Assembly (NCBI GenBank): GCA_900553395.1
Contig: USDJ01000006.1
Span: 1-64,000, forward strand
DNA: 64,000 nucleotides
From: an uncultured Mycoplasmatota bacterium
GTDB lineage: Bacteria; Bacillota_I; Bacilli_A; RF39; UBA660
Direction: 5' to 3'
Under the pieces are notes generated by a model, which was not told the DNA's origin, did no database searches, and saw nothing but the letters and a program-made list of their open reading frames with translations. This document shows positions 16,908 to 26,306 of the stretch, piece by piece. The translations under genes and the position numbers were made by a program. Numbering within the stretch: the stretch's first letter is position 1; each line of letters opens with the position of its first letter.

Positions 16908-17486
16908 TTATTTATCTAAAAACTTTAATATCTTACTAGGGTGTCTAAAAAATGATTTTATCAGTTCATAAACTCTATTATATCTGCGTTTAATCTTTAC
17001 CTTTTTCTTGTCTTTACTTAAAAATTCAACAAACTTTTTTGCTTTTTTTACTCTCACTTTGGTTCTAAAATAACTCTGATAATAATATTCTATAACTACA
17101 TTTTTCTTTATTGTATTTTTTATTCCCATAGGAATTAAGACTTTTCTTTTAATATCATAAAATAAAAAGTCAGTGCTTAAATGTCCTGCATCATATAAAT
17201 CACTTGTACAAGTTAAATCTATATCCAATCCATTATAGGTTATTTTATATCCCTTATATATATTTTTCTTAAACTTAAGATCATACTTATCTATAAACTT
17301 TTCTATTTCACAATCTTTTGTGGTTAATAGCACGAAATCCAAATCTTTTATAGGTTTATTCATTATGATATCTTTTATAGAACCACCAAAGAGTAAAATA
17401 AGCCCATTAAATTCAAAATCATATATCATTGGAAATAACTTACGAATAGATTTATCCAATTTATTTATATCAATATTTTCAAACAT
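16908..17486 (-). CDS. Stand-alone nucleotidyltransferase, paralogue of the neighbouring fusion's N-terminus
   Basis: A protein of 192 aa (from ATG 17486) with the same motifs as the fusion: LFGGSIKD, the metal pair in IKDLDF, a third acidic residue in DIDLT and STDFLFYDIKRKVLIPMG. Its basic tail (KVKIKRRYNR...ILKFLDK) aligns with the linker of the fusion and stops just where the first transporter helix of the fusion begins. So it is a tandem duplicate without the transporter. All three predicted metal ligands are present, so it should be active. It is likely a nucleotidyl or phosphoryl-group transfer enzyme acting with the glycan genes of the operon; no target is visible. In-frame codons up to 17504 have weaker start context. 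Confidence 0.75.
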   Translation of the reverse strand: MFENIDINKLDKSIRKLFPMIYDFEFNGLILLFGGSIKDIIMNKPIKDLDFVLLTTKDCEIEKFIDKYDLKFKKNIYKGYKITYNGLDIDLTCTSDLYDAGHLSTDFLFYDIKRKVLIPMGIKNTIKKNVVIEYYYQSYFRTKVRVKKAKKFVEFLSKDKKKVKIKRRYNRVYELIKSFFRHPSKILKFLDK

Positions 17487-17494
17487 TATAATCA

Positions 17495-19579
17495 CTACTT
17501 CCAATATGCATAAAAGTTTTTATGAGGTTTTTTTTCTTCCTCTTTGGTATAATCTACATATAAATTATTAAGATACTTCTTATATTCCTTTGGCGCCGGA
17601 TATTTTTTATCTCTAAAGTTAACTATAACAGTTTTCTTAAATATATCGCTATCCATTATCTCTCTATCATATTTATAATGACAAACAATTCCAGACTTGT
17701 TACACTCTTCCATAGAATGCTTTTTACAAATCCTATCTACTAGTTTGGCAAAAAAATTATTTGGAAATATATATGTAAATATACTTGCTGTTTTATATAG
17801 TACTTTTTCAAATATATTTCTCTTTTCTAGATAACATCCCCACTTGCTCATGTTTAGCATTTTTAAAATTTTAACAAAATTTAGATATGTTTTACTAGGA
17901 GCACCATCTATTGGAAATATATCTATAAATACTCCATAATCTTTTATATGATTTTTACATTCGAATGCTATAGTATTAGAATTTACTAATTTGGCATATG
18001 GACAATAATAATCTTTGTTGTTTGGCGTTAATAATATTAATTCATTATTATCACTATAACTATTTATAAATTTCTCGTATTCTACCCTAGGCATTATAAT
18101 ATCTATATCATCGTCCCAAGGAAAAAAATCTTTTCTTAAAATAGCACCCGCTAATGTGCCACAACCTAAAAAATATTTTATATTATTTTTTTTACAAAAA
18201 GAGTCAAAGTTATTTAACATATCATATTGTAAATCTTGTATCTCACTTATACTTAATCTACTTCCTAACTTATAATCCTTATTAGGTTTTAGTTCTGAAG
18301 ATAGAAGTCCTAGCACCACATAGTATAATGGGGCTACTGAGATAATACTTATATTAAAGAATGCTTGTACAGAGTATCCAATAAAGCTTAAGAATAAGCA
18401 AATGAATATATAATCCTTACTATTTTTTTCTTTAAATATCTTTTTAATAGAAAGATAAAATATTGTAAATAACAGGCTTAAGTACGCTAAAAGAGAAAAT
18501 ATTCCTTCTGTAACAAGTTTTTGTAAATATTCGTTGTGAGCCTTATCTACATATAAGCCACTTTTAATATCTATCAAGTGTTCGTCTTCAAAAGCATAAT
18601 AAAAATTGTCGATTCCTGCGCCAGTAAATATATATTTAGGTACTATTTTTAATGTTTCTCTCCATATGTGAATTCTTCCTGTTCCATATGAATCTTTTAT
18701 ATCACCTTTGCTTACTGAAACCATTTCATTAGACGTTCTTTTAATTTCTCTTGCAAAGTGTCCATTGTTATTATAGCTAAAGTTATTAAAAATAAATATA
18801 CAAGAAATAACTAAAATTATTGATTTTAAAATAGTAGTTTTTAAATTAAAATTCATAACTATAATCAAAAATATAATAAATATAACGAGAACTGCAAGTG
18901 CTACTACAGCACTCATTGTTCCAGAAGTTAAAAGCCCTAGGAAAAATAAATTAACAATTAAAAAGCCTAATATACTATATTTAAGTTCATTCCTACTAAA
19001 AAATAGACCTAATGATATACTTAAGTTAATAACCATTACAGATCCTAAAAAATTAGGATTTACTTCTAAACCAGTAGAATACCAAGCATTTTTAAGAATA
19101 GGAATAAATAGTATACTATCTACCTTATAAAATTGCATTATAGCATATGTTGCCTGCATGATTCCTGTAAATAATATTAAACTTAATATTATATTTTTGC
19201 TTTTTTTATTATTTAAGTCTTTACAATTCAAAAATATAATATAATACGTAATGATTTGTAAAAAGCCTTCATTCCTTCCAGGACTTCCTAATAATGCAAC
19301 ATTAAAATTTACTGAAAATACAAGTGAAACAAAAGCTAACACAACCAGTATAAATATAAATTTATTAAAAATATTATCATCTATATTAAACAATTTTCTT
19401 TTTACTTTAAAAATAACAAGTCCAATAGTGCCTAATAGTGCTATACCTATCGAAAAAGAAGAAATACTAAAGTCATTATAAATATGTAATATATCACCAA
19501 CTAAAAGAAACAGTATAAAACTGCATATATAAATAGTTGGAATTAAATTTTTAAAATAAAGTTTAGTCTTTTCGTTCAT
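17495..19579 (-). CDS. Fusion: O-antigen ligase/polymerase-like membrane domain + LicD-type transferase
   Basis: A 694-aa protein. Residues 1-430 form about 11 membrane helices with the Wzy_C/ligase pattern (GRIHIWRETLKIVP at 301-314, then DKAHNEYLQKLVTEGI after a loop). Residues 440-694 are a LicD-family domain starting LSISEIQDLQYDMLNNFDSF, with LGCGTLAGAILR and the metal-binding WDDDIDI (488-494). LicD enzymes move phosphocholine or other phospho-groups from a CDP donor onto sugars. The fusion suggests that one protein polymerises or attaches a glycan and also decorates it. It overlaps the upstream glycosyltransferase by 17 bp and is followed at once by the nucleotidyltransferase gene. Confidence 0.85.
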   Translation of the reverse strand: MNEKTKLYFKNLIPTIYICSFILFLLVGDILHIYNDFSISSFSIGIALLGTIGLVIFKVKRKLFNIDDNIFNKFIFILVVLAFVSLVFSVNFNVALLGSPGRNEGFLQIITYYIIFLNCKDLNNKKSKNIILSLILFTGIMQATYAIMQFYKVDSILFIPILKNAWYSTGLEVNPNFLGSVMVINLSISLGLFFSRNELKYSILGFLIVNLFFLGLLTSGTMSAVVALAVLVIFIIFLIIVMNFNLKTTILKSIILVISCIFIFNNFSYNNNGHFAREIKRTSNEMVSVSKGDIKDSYGTGRIHIWRETLKIVPKYIFTGAGIDNFYYAFEDEHLIDIKSGLYVDKAHNEYLQKLVTEGIFSLLAYLSLLFTIFYLSIKKIFKEKNSKDYIFICLFLSFIGYSVQAFFNISIISVAPLYYVVLGLLSSELKPNKDYKLGSRLSISEIQDLQYDMLNNFDSFCKKNNIKYFLGCGTLAGAILRKDFFPWDDDIDIIMPRVEYEKFINSYSDNNELILLTPNNKDYYCPYAKLVNSNTIAFECKNHIKDYGVFIDIFPIDGAPSKTYLNFVKILKMLNMSKWGCYLEKRNIFEKVLYKTASIFTYIFPNNFFAKLVDRICKKHSMEECNKSGIVCHYKYDREIMDSDIFKKTVIVNFRDKKYPAPKEYKKYLNNLYVDYTKEEEKKPHKNFYAYWK

Positions 19580-20693
19580 AAAGTTCCTCTATTTCTTCTC
19601 TATATATTTTATCCATTATTTTTAATACATTCATTATTGAGTATTTATTAATTATATCACTATTTTTACGTCCTAACTCTAAGGCATAGCTTTTATTATT
19701 TTTTAGGGTTCTTATAGCGCCAATTAGTCCTTCTTTATCCTTTATATCCACTACGAGGCCGTTTACTCCATTACAAATCAAATCCCTATTACCTCTACAA
19801 TTTGTAACAATTATAGGCTTATTTTTATACATGGCTTCCATTATATTTAAAGGTAACCCCTCCTGTTTACTAACAGAAATAACTAAGTCACTAATATCTA
19901 CATATTCATTTATATTATCTTTAAACCCAAGTAATTTAACACTATCTTCTAGTCCCTTTTTCTTTATAAATTTTCTTATTTTTTTATCTCTAGCATTGTT
20001 ACCTATAAGAAGTAATTTTTCATTAGTAATATTCATTTCATAAAAAGCTTTTACCAAATACATTTGACGTTTTCTATTTGATATTTCAGCCACATAAGAT
20101 ATTATATAATCACTATCTTTAAATCCTAACTCTCTTATAATCTTTTTTCTTTTTGAAGTAGAAATGCTTTTTGAAAACTTTTCTTCTTTAAAACCTATAC
20201 CAGGAATATATTTTATTTTAGTCTTAAAATGCTTTTTAGCAAAATTATAATCCTCTTCATTCATGGTAATTATAAGATCCGTATATTTTGACAAAATTTT
20301 CTCTATTGGGAAAAATAAAATCCAATTAATCCAAGGACATCCTTTAAAAAAATGAAATCCGTGAGCCGTATATATGACTTTAACATTATTTTTTTTTCTA
20401 TAATGTAAAGCTGCTAATCTAGTAACTACTGCGGCACTTGGCGTATTTGTGTGAATTATATCATATTTTTCTGTTTCTATTATTTTTTTTAATATAAAGA
20501 TTGACTTTATATTATCTAACTTAAATGGGGTTCTCTTTATTGGAACTGAATAGCACTTAGATGCATATTCAAGTTCTTTATTAGATGAAGTGGCTGTATG
20601 AACTATAAATCCGTTATCATTAAACCATTTTAAGTATGGTATATGACACAGATATAAATGTATATATGTATTAGAAGTATAAAGTACTTTCAT
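19563..20693 (-). CDS. Glycosyltransferase, GT4 family
   Basis: A protein of 376 aa with two Rossmann domains: an N-terminal acceptor-binding half (VLYTSNTYIHLYLCHIPYLKW, IHTNTPSAAVVTRLAAL) and a C-terminal GT-B half. The latter contains the retaining-enzyme segment VSKQEGLPLNIMEAM (about residues 278-292), which holds the conserved Glu pair region. It transfers a sugar from a nucleotide donor to a lipid-linked acceptor on the cytoplasmic side. It is the first gene of the operon that continues with the ligase-LicD fusion and the nucleotidyltransferases. TATGGAGTG serves as its ribosome site. Confidence 0.9.
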   Translation of the reverse strand: MKVLYTSNTYIHLYLCHIPYLKWFNDNGFIVHTATSSNKELEYASKCYSVPIKRTPFKLDNIKSIFILKKIIETEKYDIIHTNTPSAAVVTRLAALHYRKKNNVKVIYTAHGFHFFKGCPWINWILFFPIEKILSKYTDLIITMNEEDYNFAKKHFKTKIKYIPGIGFKEEKFSKSISTSKRKKIIRELGFKDSDYIISYVAEISNRKRQMYLVKAFYEMNITNEKLLLIGNNARDKKIRKFIKKKGLEDSVKLLGFKDNINEYVDISDLVISVSKQEGLPLNIMEAMYKNKPIIVTNCRGNRDLICNGVNGLVVDIKDKEGLIGAIRTLKNNKSYALELGRKNSDIINKYSIMNVLKIMDKIYREEIEELYERKD

Positions 20694-20710
20694 ATAATCA
20701 CTCCATATTA

Positions 20711-20739
20711 ATTATAACTTATACATATTTAAAAGACAA
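20711..20739 (-). promoter_or_regulatory. Sigma-A promoter of the glycan/nucleotidyltransferase operon
   Basis: TTGTCT (20734-20739) and TATAAT (20711-20716) with a 17-nt spacer, just upstream of the glycosyltransferase gene. The stretch 20740-20846 is AT-rich with no recognisable feature. Confidence 0.8.
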
Positions 20740-20846
20740 GATTAAATTAAAAAGTATTAAAATACAAAAGTTATTTTTTATCAATTATTAAAGATTAATT
20801 TACTTATATTAATAATAACTAGTTGAAGACTACTTGCTTATATAAA

Positions 20847-20877
20847 AGAAAAAAAGATTGAGCTTTTTCAATCTTTT
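20847..20877 (-). terminator. Terminator of the frr operon
   Basis: AAAAGATTGA (20852-20861) and TCAATCTTTT (20868-20877) form a 10-bp stem. On the minus strand a long T run follows. Confidence 0.9.
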
Positions 20878-20882
20878 AAGAA

Positions 20883-21425
20883 CTAAACAGTCATTAATTC
20901 TTGTTCTTTTACTTTAAACTTTTCATCTACTATTTTGTTATATTTATTTATTAGCTCTTGAATTTCTTCTTGAGCACGTTTTTTATCATCTTCTGGCATT
21001 TCTAATTTTTTAACGTCGTTATTAGCATCTTGTCTTATATTTCTTAATGCTATTTTGCAATCTTCTGAATATTCTTTAGCTTGTTTTACATAATTTCTTC
21101 TTGTTTCTTCTGTAAGAGCTGGAATATTCAAAATAATTACTTCCCCATTATTATTTGGAGTTATTCCAATATTAGCTTCATAGATAGCTTTTTCTATTGT
21201 ACTAATACTTGTTTTATCAAAAGGCTTAATCATAAGTTGTCTAGCTTCTGGTATTGATATTGTTGCTAACTGTTTAAGTGGAGTATCTGAACCATAGTAG
21301 TTTACCATAACACCATCTAACATACTAGGGTTAGCGCGTCCAGCACGAATGTTTAAAAGCCTTTTTTCCATATTTTCTATAGCATTTTCCATAGACATTT
21401 CTGTTTCCATTAAGATTTCTTCCAT
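20883..21425 (-). CDS. frr: Ribosome recycling factor
   Basis: A 180-aa protein, about the usual length (185). It splits post-termination ribosomes together with EF-G. Diagnostic segments are LLNIRAGRANPSMLDGVMVNYYG near the N-terminus, IPALTEETRRNYVKQAKEYSE, and RNIRQDANNDVKKLEMPEDD in the C-terminal helix. AGGAGG precedes the ATG. It lies 8 bp downstream of proS and ends the uvrC-proS-frr gene group at a strong terminator. Confidence 0.97.
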   Translation of the reverse strand: MEEILMETEMSMENAIENMEKRLLNIRAGRANPSMLDGVMVNYYGSDTPLKQLATISIPEARQLMIKPFDKTSISTIEKAIYEANIGITPNNNGEVIILNIPALTEETRRNYVKQAKEYSEDCKIALRNIRQDANNDVKKLEMPEDDKKRAQEEIQELINKYNKIVDEKFKVKEQELMTV

Positions 21426-21433
21426 AATTCCTC

Positions 21434-23113
21434 CTATTTAATATTTTCTATTTCTTCTATAGCACTATCAATATTTATTTCTTTAATTTCTTCACTACTT
21501 CTTAGTTTTAATTCTACTATATCATCTGATACTTTCTTACCAATAGTTATTCTTACTGGAATACCTATTAGATCCATATCATTAAACTTAACTCCAGGAC
21601 GTACATCTCTATCATCTAAAATAGTATCTATTCCAAGATTATTTAGTCTATTATATAAGTCTTGAGCTATTCCTACTTGTTTTTCATCTTTAGTAGATAT
21701 AATTATGATTGCCACTTTATAAGGCGCTATAGAATAAGGCCATATTATACCTTTATCATCGTGTGACTGTTCTACAACACTGGCCATCACTCTAGGTACA
21801 CCCAATCCATAACATCCCATATAAGGATAATTTAACTTGTTATCTTTATCCAAATAACTTATATTTAAAGCTTCACAATATTTAGTACCTAATTTAAATA
21901 AGTTTCCTACTTCTATTCCTCTTTTGAAATATAATTCACCATTACATTTTGGACACTTATCACCTTCTACTGGCTGCTTTATATCACCTACGATATCGTA
22001 TTTAAAATCGCTTACATTTCCATTTATATAGTGATAATTTTCCTTATTAGCTCCAAAGCAGAAGTTTCTCATATGTAAAATCTCATCGTCAATTACTATT
22101 TTAGCTTTTAAATCTTTTGGGCCAGTAAAACCAGGTACTGCATTTGATTTTTCAATCAATGCATCATCTGCAAAATTAAATTCTTCAACACCCATTAATC
22201 TGCACACCTTAGCTTCACTTAATTCTCTATCGCCTCTAATAAAGAATACGACAAATTCACCATTAACATTCATAAGTAATGCTTTAACACTGTTTTTTTT
22301 GTCAATATTTAAAAATTCGCAAACATCATCTATAGATTTACAATTTGGTGTTTCTACTAATTCTAAACTCTTATATTCATCAGTACTGTCTTCAATAGCT
22401 ACGCTTGCAACTTCAACGTTTGTAGCATAATTACAATTTGAACAAAGCGCTAATAGATCCTCACCAGTATCTGTTATAGCTTGATATTCCTCTGATAAAA
22501 AGCCACCCATAAGTCCTGTATCAGCTCTTACAATCTTATAATCTAAACCTATTCTGTCAAATATTTTATTATATGCAACATACATTTTTTTGTATGAATT
22601 ATCAAGCCCTTCTAAATCTACATCAAAGCTATAAGCATCTTTCATGATAAACTCTCTAACTCTAATAAGCCCTAATCTAGGCCTTACTTCATCTCTATAT
22701 TTATTACCTATTTGATATAAATTAAAAGGCATATCTTTATAGCTTTTTATCATAGAACCGGCTGCCATAGCAAATAATTCTTCGTGTGTTGGTCCAAGTG
22801 CTAAAGGACGATTATATCTATCCTTTAATTTAAACATACTACTGCCGAAATTATTAAGTCTTCCACTAGCTTCAAATACTTCTTGAGGAAGTAATTGTGG
22901 CATTCTAAGTTCTTGAGCACCAGCATTATTCATTTCTTCCCTAACAATATTTTCTATATTTTGTAAAACCTTTAATCCAAGTGGCATATATGTATAAATA
23001 CCATTTCCGACTTTTTTTATCATACCTGATTTTACTAACAAATTGCCACTAATAGACTCTTCATCACGTACATTTTCTCTTAATGTATAAAAAAATGAAT
23101 TACTAAGTCTCAT
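21434..23113 (-). CDS. proS: Prolyl-tRNA synthetase
   Basis: A 559-aa class II synthetase of the bacterial type. Motif 2 region (LYQIGNKYRDEVRPRLGLIRVREFIMKDAYSF) and motif 3 region (GCYGLGVPRVMASVVEQ) flank an inserted editing domain (about 220-390, with CNYATNVEVA and TPNCKSIDDVCEFL). The C-terminal anticodon-binding domain follows (about 460-559). It charges tRNA-Pro. No T-box leader is visible in the 49-nt gap to uvrC, so it is not controlled by a local tRNA-sensing leader. GGAG lies 8 nt before the ATG. Confidence 0.97.
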   Translation of the reverse strand: MRLSNSFFYTLRENVRDEESISGNLLVKSGMIKKVGNGIYTYMPLGLKVLQNIENIVREEMNNAGAQELRMPQLLPQEVFEASGRLNNFGSSMFKLKDRYNRPLALGPTHEELFAMAAGSMIKSYKDMPFNLYQIGNKYRDEVRPRLGLIRVREFIMKDAYSFDVDLEGLDNSYKKMYVAYNKIFDRIGLDYKIVRADTGLMGGFLSEEYQAITDTGEDLLALCSNCNYATNVEVASVAIEDSTDEYKSLELVETPNCKSIDDVCEFLNIDKKNSVKALLMNVNGEFVVFFIRGDRELSEAKVCRLMGVEEFNFADDALIEKSNAVPGFTGPKDLKAKIVIDDEILHMRNFCFGANKENYHYINGNVSDFKYDIVGDIKQPVEGDKCPKCNGELYFKRGIEVGNLFKLGTKYCEALNISYLDKDNKLNYPYMGCYGLGVPRVMASVVEQSHDDKGIIWPYSIAPYKVAIIIISTKDEKQVGIAQDLYNRLNNLGIDTILDDRDVRPGVKFNDMDLIGIPVRITIGKKVSDDIVELKLRSSEEIKEINIDSAIEEIENIK

Positions 23114-23162
23114 TTTATCAACTCCTATCTCATTATAACAAAATATATAATAAAATAAAAGA

Positions 23163-24926
23163 TTAATTATCGTATTCTTTCAAAAAATTAAATAAGTTAA
23201 TAGCTACTTCACCAGGTAAAACTTCCTTTAATTCACTAATACTTGCTTCTTTCATTTTATTAATAGTTTTATATTTTTTTATAAGTTCTACTTTTCTCTT
23301 TTCGCCTATACCACTAATATTATCCAAAATACTAGAAAGGCTTCCCTTACTTCTTATTTGCCTGTGATAATTAATGGTAAATTCGTGTACCTCATCCTGC
23401 ATTCTTTCTAGTAAATAAAATAGATTACTTTTTTTATCTATATTTATTTCTTTAATTGGGTCAAAAGCTAAAAGAGCGCTAGTTGTATGCTTTGAATCTT
23501 TCTTTAAACCAACTACAGGTATATTAAGACATAAACTATTTATAACGTCACGTGCTACATTTATCTGACCAATTCCACCATCTACTATAATTAAATCTGG
23601 CATTTCTAATTTATCTTTTAAAACTCTAAAGTATCTTCTATAAATTACTTCTCTCATTGTATTATAATCGTCGTTAGTATCTACACTTATTTTAAATTTT
23701 CTATAGTTGTTTTTACTTGGTTTGCCATCTATAAAGCAAACCATTCCAGATACATTATAAGTTCCAAAAAGATGAGCATTATCAAATATTTCTATTCTAG
23801 ATAGCGTTGGAATATTTAAAACTTTTCCAAGCTCTTGATTAGCCAAAATAGTCTTTTCTTCATCTTTATGTATTAGTTCAAATTTTTCATTTAAAACTAT
23901 TTTGGCATTTTCACATGCCATATTTACTAGTTTTAGTTTTTCACCTTTTTTAGGGCATCTCACAGAAACGTCTAAATACTTAGCAAGAAGTTCACTATCT
24001 ACAATATTTGGCACAAGTATTTCTCGTGGTTTATTTAAATTATTATAAAATCTAGCAATAAATCTTATAAGTTCTTCATTAATATCATCTACTATATCAA
24101 AAATTTTACTTTTTCTCTCTACAATTTTCGAACCTCTAATAAAAAAGACTTGAATGGATAAATAACCTTTATCAAAGTAATAGCCAAATATATCTCTATC
24201 TACATTATCTTTTAACTCGACTTCTTGACGAGTCAATGTTATGTTTATATAATCAAGTAAGTCTTTATATTCTTTGGCTTTTTCAAAATGTAATAAATCA
24301 CTTTCCTGTTGCATCTTTTCAACTAGCTTTTTGGTAACAATAGAATGATCACCATTTAAAAATTTAGTTATTTCTTTCAACATTTCATCTATTTTATCTT
24401 GATCCACCTTGTTAGAACAATATCCTAAGCATTCACCTATATGATAATATAGACAAGGCCTTTTTTCATATGTGCTACATTTTCTAAGTGGATAAATCCT
24501 GTTTAGTAAATTAACAACACTACGTGCAGCAGTTACATTGGGATATGGTCCAAATAAGTGATTAGCTTTTTTCTTTCTATTTATATTTCTTATAACTTTT
24601 AAAGTAGGCACTTTATCACTTGTAAGCTCTATATATGGATAACTTTTATCATCACGCAAAAGTATATTATATTTCGGATCGTATTTTTTTATTAAATTAA
24701 TTTCTAAAATAAGTGATTCTATTTCACTGTTTACTACTATATATTCAAAATCAGCAATCTCACTAACAAGTCTAGCCGTTTTACCATAATGTTTCCCTCT
24801 AAAATAAGAATTAACCCTGTTTTTTAATTTTTTGGCTTTTCCAACATAAATAATTACACCATCTTTATTTTTCATAAGATAGCATCCAGGAAGTTGTGGT
24901 AAAAGTAATAGTTTTTCGTGCAACAT
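23163..24926 (-). CDS. uvrC: Excinuclease ABC subunit C
   Basis: A protein of 587 aa (family about 590-610). It makes both incisions in nucleotide excision repair. The N-terminal GIY-YIG nuclease (GCYLMKNKDGVIIYVGKAKKLKNRV) is followed by a Cys-rich stretch (RKCSTYEKRPCLYYHIGECLGYC), a UvrB-binding UVR segment (about 200-235), the RNase H-like C-terminal nuclease with LIIVDGGIGQINVA, and a helix-hairpin-helix end (LDNISGIGEKRKVELIKKY). I chose the ATG at 24926 with GGGTGATATT before it; a TTG four codons upstream is less likely. It is the first gene of the uvrC-proS-frr group. Confidence 0.97.
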   Translation of the reverse strand: MLHEKLLLLPQLPGCYLMKNKDGVIIYVGKAKKLKNRVNSYFRGKHYGKTARLVSEIADFEYIVVNSEIESLILEINLIKKYDPKYNILLRDDKSYPYIELTSDKVPTLKVIRNINRKKKANHLFGPYPNVTAARSVVNLLNRIYPLRKCSTYEKRPCLYYHIGECLGYCSNKVDQDKIDEMLKEITKFLNGDHSIVTKKLVEKMQQESDLLHFEKAKEYKDLLDYINITLTRQEVELKDNVDRDIFGYYFDKGYLSIQVFFIRGSKIVERKSKIFDIVDDINEELIRFIARFYNNLNKPREILVPNIVDSELLAKYLDVSVRCPKKGEKLKLVNMACENAKIVLNEKFELIHKDEEKTILANQELGKVLNIPTLSRIEIFDNAHLFGTYNVSGMVCFIDGKPSKNNYRKFKISVDTNDDYNTMREVIYRRYFRVLKDKLEMPDLIIVDGGIGQINVARDVINSLCLNIPVVGLKKDSKHTTSALLAFDPIKEINIDKKSNLFYLLERMQDEVHEFTINYHRQIRSKGSLSSILDNISGIGEKRKVELIKKYKTINKMKEASISELKEVLPGEVAINLFNFLKEYDN

Positions 24927-24970
24927 AATATCACCCAATCAATTATATCATTTTTTATATTTTTAGTAAA

Positions 24971-25002
24971 TTAAAAGACTTTTTAACATTCTAAAAAGTC
25001 TT
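24971..25002 (-). terminator. Terminator overlapping the stop codon of the 196-aa membrane protein gene
   Basis: AAGACTTTTTA (24975-24985) and TAAAAAGTCTT (24992-25002) form an 11-bp stem. The TAG stop (24991-24993) lies at the edge of the 5' arm of the RNA stem. T-rich sequence follows on the minus strand. Confidence 0.8.
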
Positions 25003-25581
25003 AACTTTTTGAAAACCAAATGTATCTTCATCTTCTATAGGTTCTTCACTTTCATAGACAATTTCTCCTACCCTTACGGTATCAATTACATTATTTTTAT
25101 CTTTTCCTTTATTAGAATCACTTGGAGCACCTCCAAATAAAATATTCTCTATTTCTTTTGCATTTAAAACACTTCTTATTTTTTCAACAAGTTTATCACT
25201 CTTGTCATATTCACTAAATTGTCTATATATCTTATCACTAATTTTTGCACAATAACGGCGTGGATTAGATAAAATATCTTCTTTTATCTTTTTAATACCT
25301 ATAAAACCTGTTCCCAAGCCAACAAAAGCTAAAATAAAGTTATCAAGAAATGGAAAAAAAGAAACAGAAGCGGCAAAAAGTAAAACAAAATTAAAAAGCA
25401 TTAAATACGTTAATATTCTTGTTAATTTTAAACTGTCTTTATCTATACTTTGTGACAATTCTCGTAATTTGTCTTGTTCTTTTTTCAACAATTCCGTTAA
25501 TTCTTCAGCACTCATATCAAACAAATAATCGTAATTGTCAATTACTTCATACTTTGCTTTTTTCTTGAAAACTTTTCCCAT
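24991..25581 (-). CDS. Membrane protein of unknown function
   Basis: A 196-aa protein. A charged N-terminal third with a probable coiled coil (SAEELTELLKKEQDKLRELSQSIDKD) is followed by two adjacent membrane helices (about 55-75 and 80-97) and a helical, then acidic, cytoplasmic tail (EEPIEDEDTFGF). I do not recognise the family. It stands alone between uvrC and the collagen-like gene, with a ribosome site AAGGAG and its own terminator. Confidence 0.7.
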   Translation of the reverse strand: MGKVFKKKAKYEVIDNYDYLFDMSAEELTELLKKEQDKLRELSQSIDKDSLKLTRILTYLMLFNFVLLFAASVSFFPFLDNFILAFVGLGTGFIGIKKIKEDILSNPRRYCAKISDKIYRQFSEYDKSDKLVEKIRSVLNAKEIENILFGGAPSDSNKGKDKNNVIDTVRVGEIVYESEEPIEDEDTFGFQKVKTF

Positions 25582-25667
25582 AAATTTCTCCTTAACAAAT
25601 AATACACGTTAGTATATCATCAAAAGTATAAAAAGTAAAGACAACTACATTAATTTACTACATAGCA

Positions 25668-26291
25668 TTATTCGTTATATAATATCTTCTTAAGTATTAA
25701 ATTAACCTGAGAAAACTCTACATTAGAAGCTGTTGCTCCTCCAAGTATTATAGTATTAACGCTTAATTTAGTGTTCTCTTCAAATCTAAGTAATGTTGTT
25801 TGATAAAACTGAGCATACTTGCCATTACTTTGGGGAAAACTAAATGACAAAGCTTTTATTTCTGAACCATTTTCATCCTGCAAATAAAAGTGCCCACCAT
25901 GCGCATTATCAGCACCACTTATTAATCCAGATAAAGTTATTTCATAAATACCAGGCTTAACTAACACTTCATTTTCATTGACAACTTCGAAATAATTAGA
26001 AGGATTAGGAATTAGCCAAGGTGATGCAATAGTAAGTTCTCCTTCATTTTTAGTATCATCATAACTTGTATAAAAAATGCTCTCAATGCTTGCAGGAAAA
26101 CTTGGCCCTGTTGGACCAATGCTACCAGTATCTCCCTTATCTCCTTTGTCTCCTTTTTCACCAGCTATACCAGCAATGCCTTGAGGCCCTGTTGGACCCA
26201 CTAGACCTATCTGACATCCAAAACCTAAATTTAATAACTTATTTCGTAGTTTCATATCTTCCTCTATTTTTAAATATTTTTTTTCATTCAT
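25668..26291 (-). CDS. Collagen-like (Gly-X-Y) protein, possible spore-surface filament protein
   Basis: A 207-aa protein. A short charged N-terminus (1-28) is followed by about 12 Gly-X-Y triplets (GPTGPQGIAGIAGEKGDKGD and further GD/GP repeats). The C-terminal 130 residues are rich in beta strands and resemble the BclA/C1q-like trimerising head (PGIYEITLSGLISG, GGHFYLQDENG, LSVNTIILGGAT). In Bacillus and Clostridium such proteins form hair-like filaments on the exosporium, but collagen-like surface proteins also occur on vegetative cells. ATG with AGGAGG upstream; an in-frame extension to 26342 lacks a ribosome site. A promoter of sigma-K type is visible upstream. Confidence 0.85.
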   Translation of the reverse strand: MNEKKYLKIEEDMKLRNKLLNLGFGCQIGLVGPTGPQGIAGIAGEKGDKGDKGDTGSIGPTGPSFPASIESIFYTSYDDTKNEGELTIASPWLIPNPSNYFEVVNENEVLVKPGIYEITLSGLISGADNAHGGHFYLQDENGSEIKALSFSFPQSNGKYAQFYQTTLLRFEENTKLSVNTIILGGATASNVEFSQVNLILKKILYNE

Positions 26292-26306
26292 AATAGCCTC
26301 CTGTTT

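Noticed and set aside
23114..23162. T-box leader upstream of proS
   Set aside because: The gap to uvrC is only 49 nt and contains no T-box sequence or specifier hairpin.
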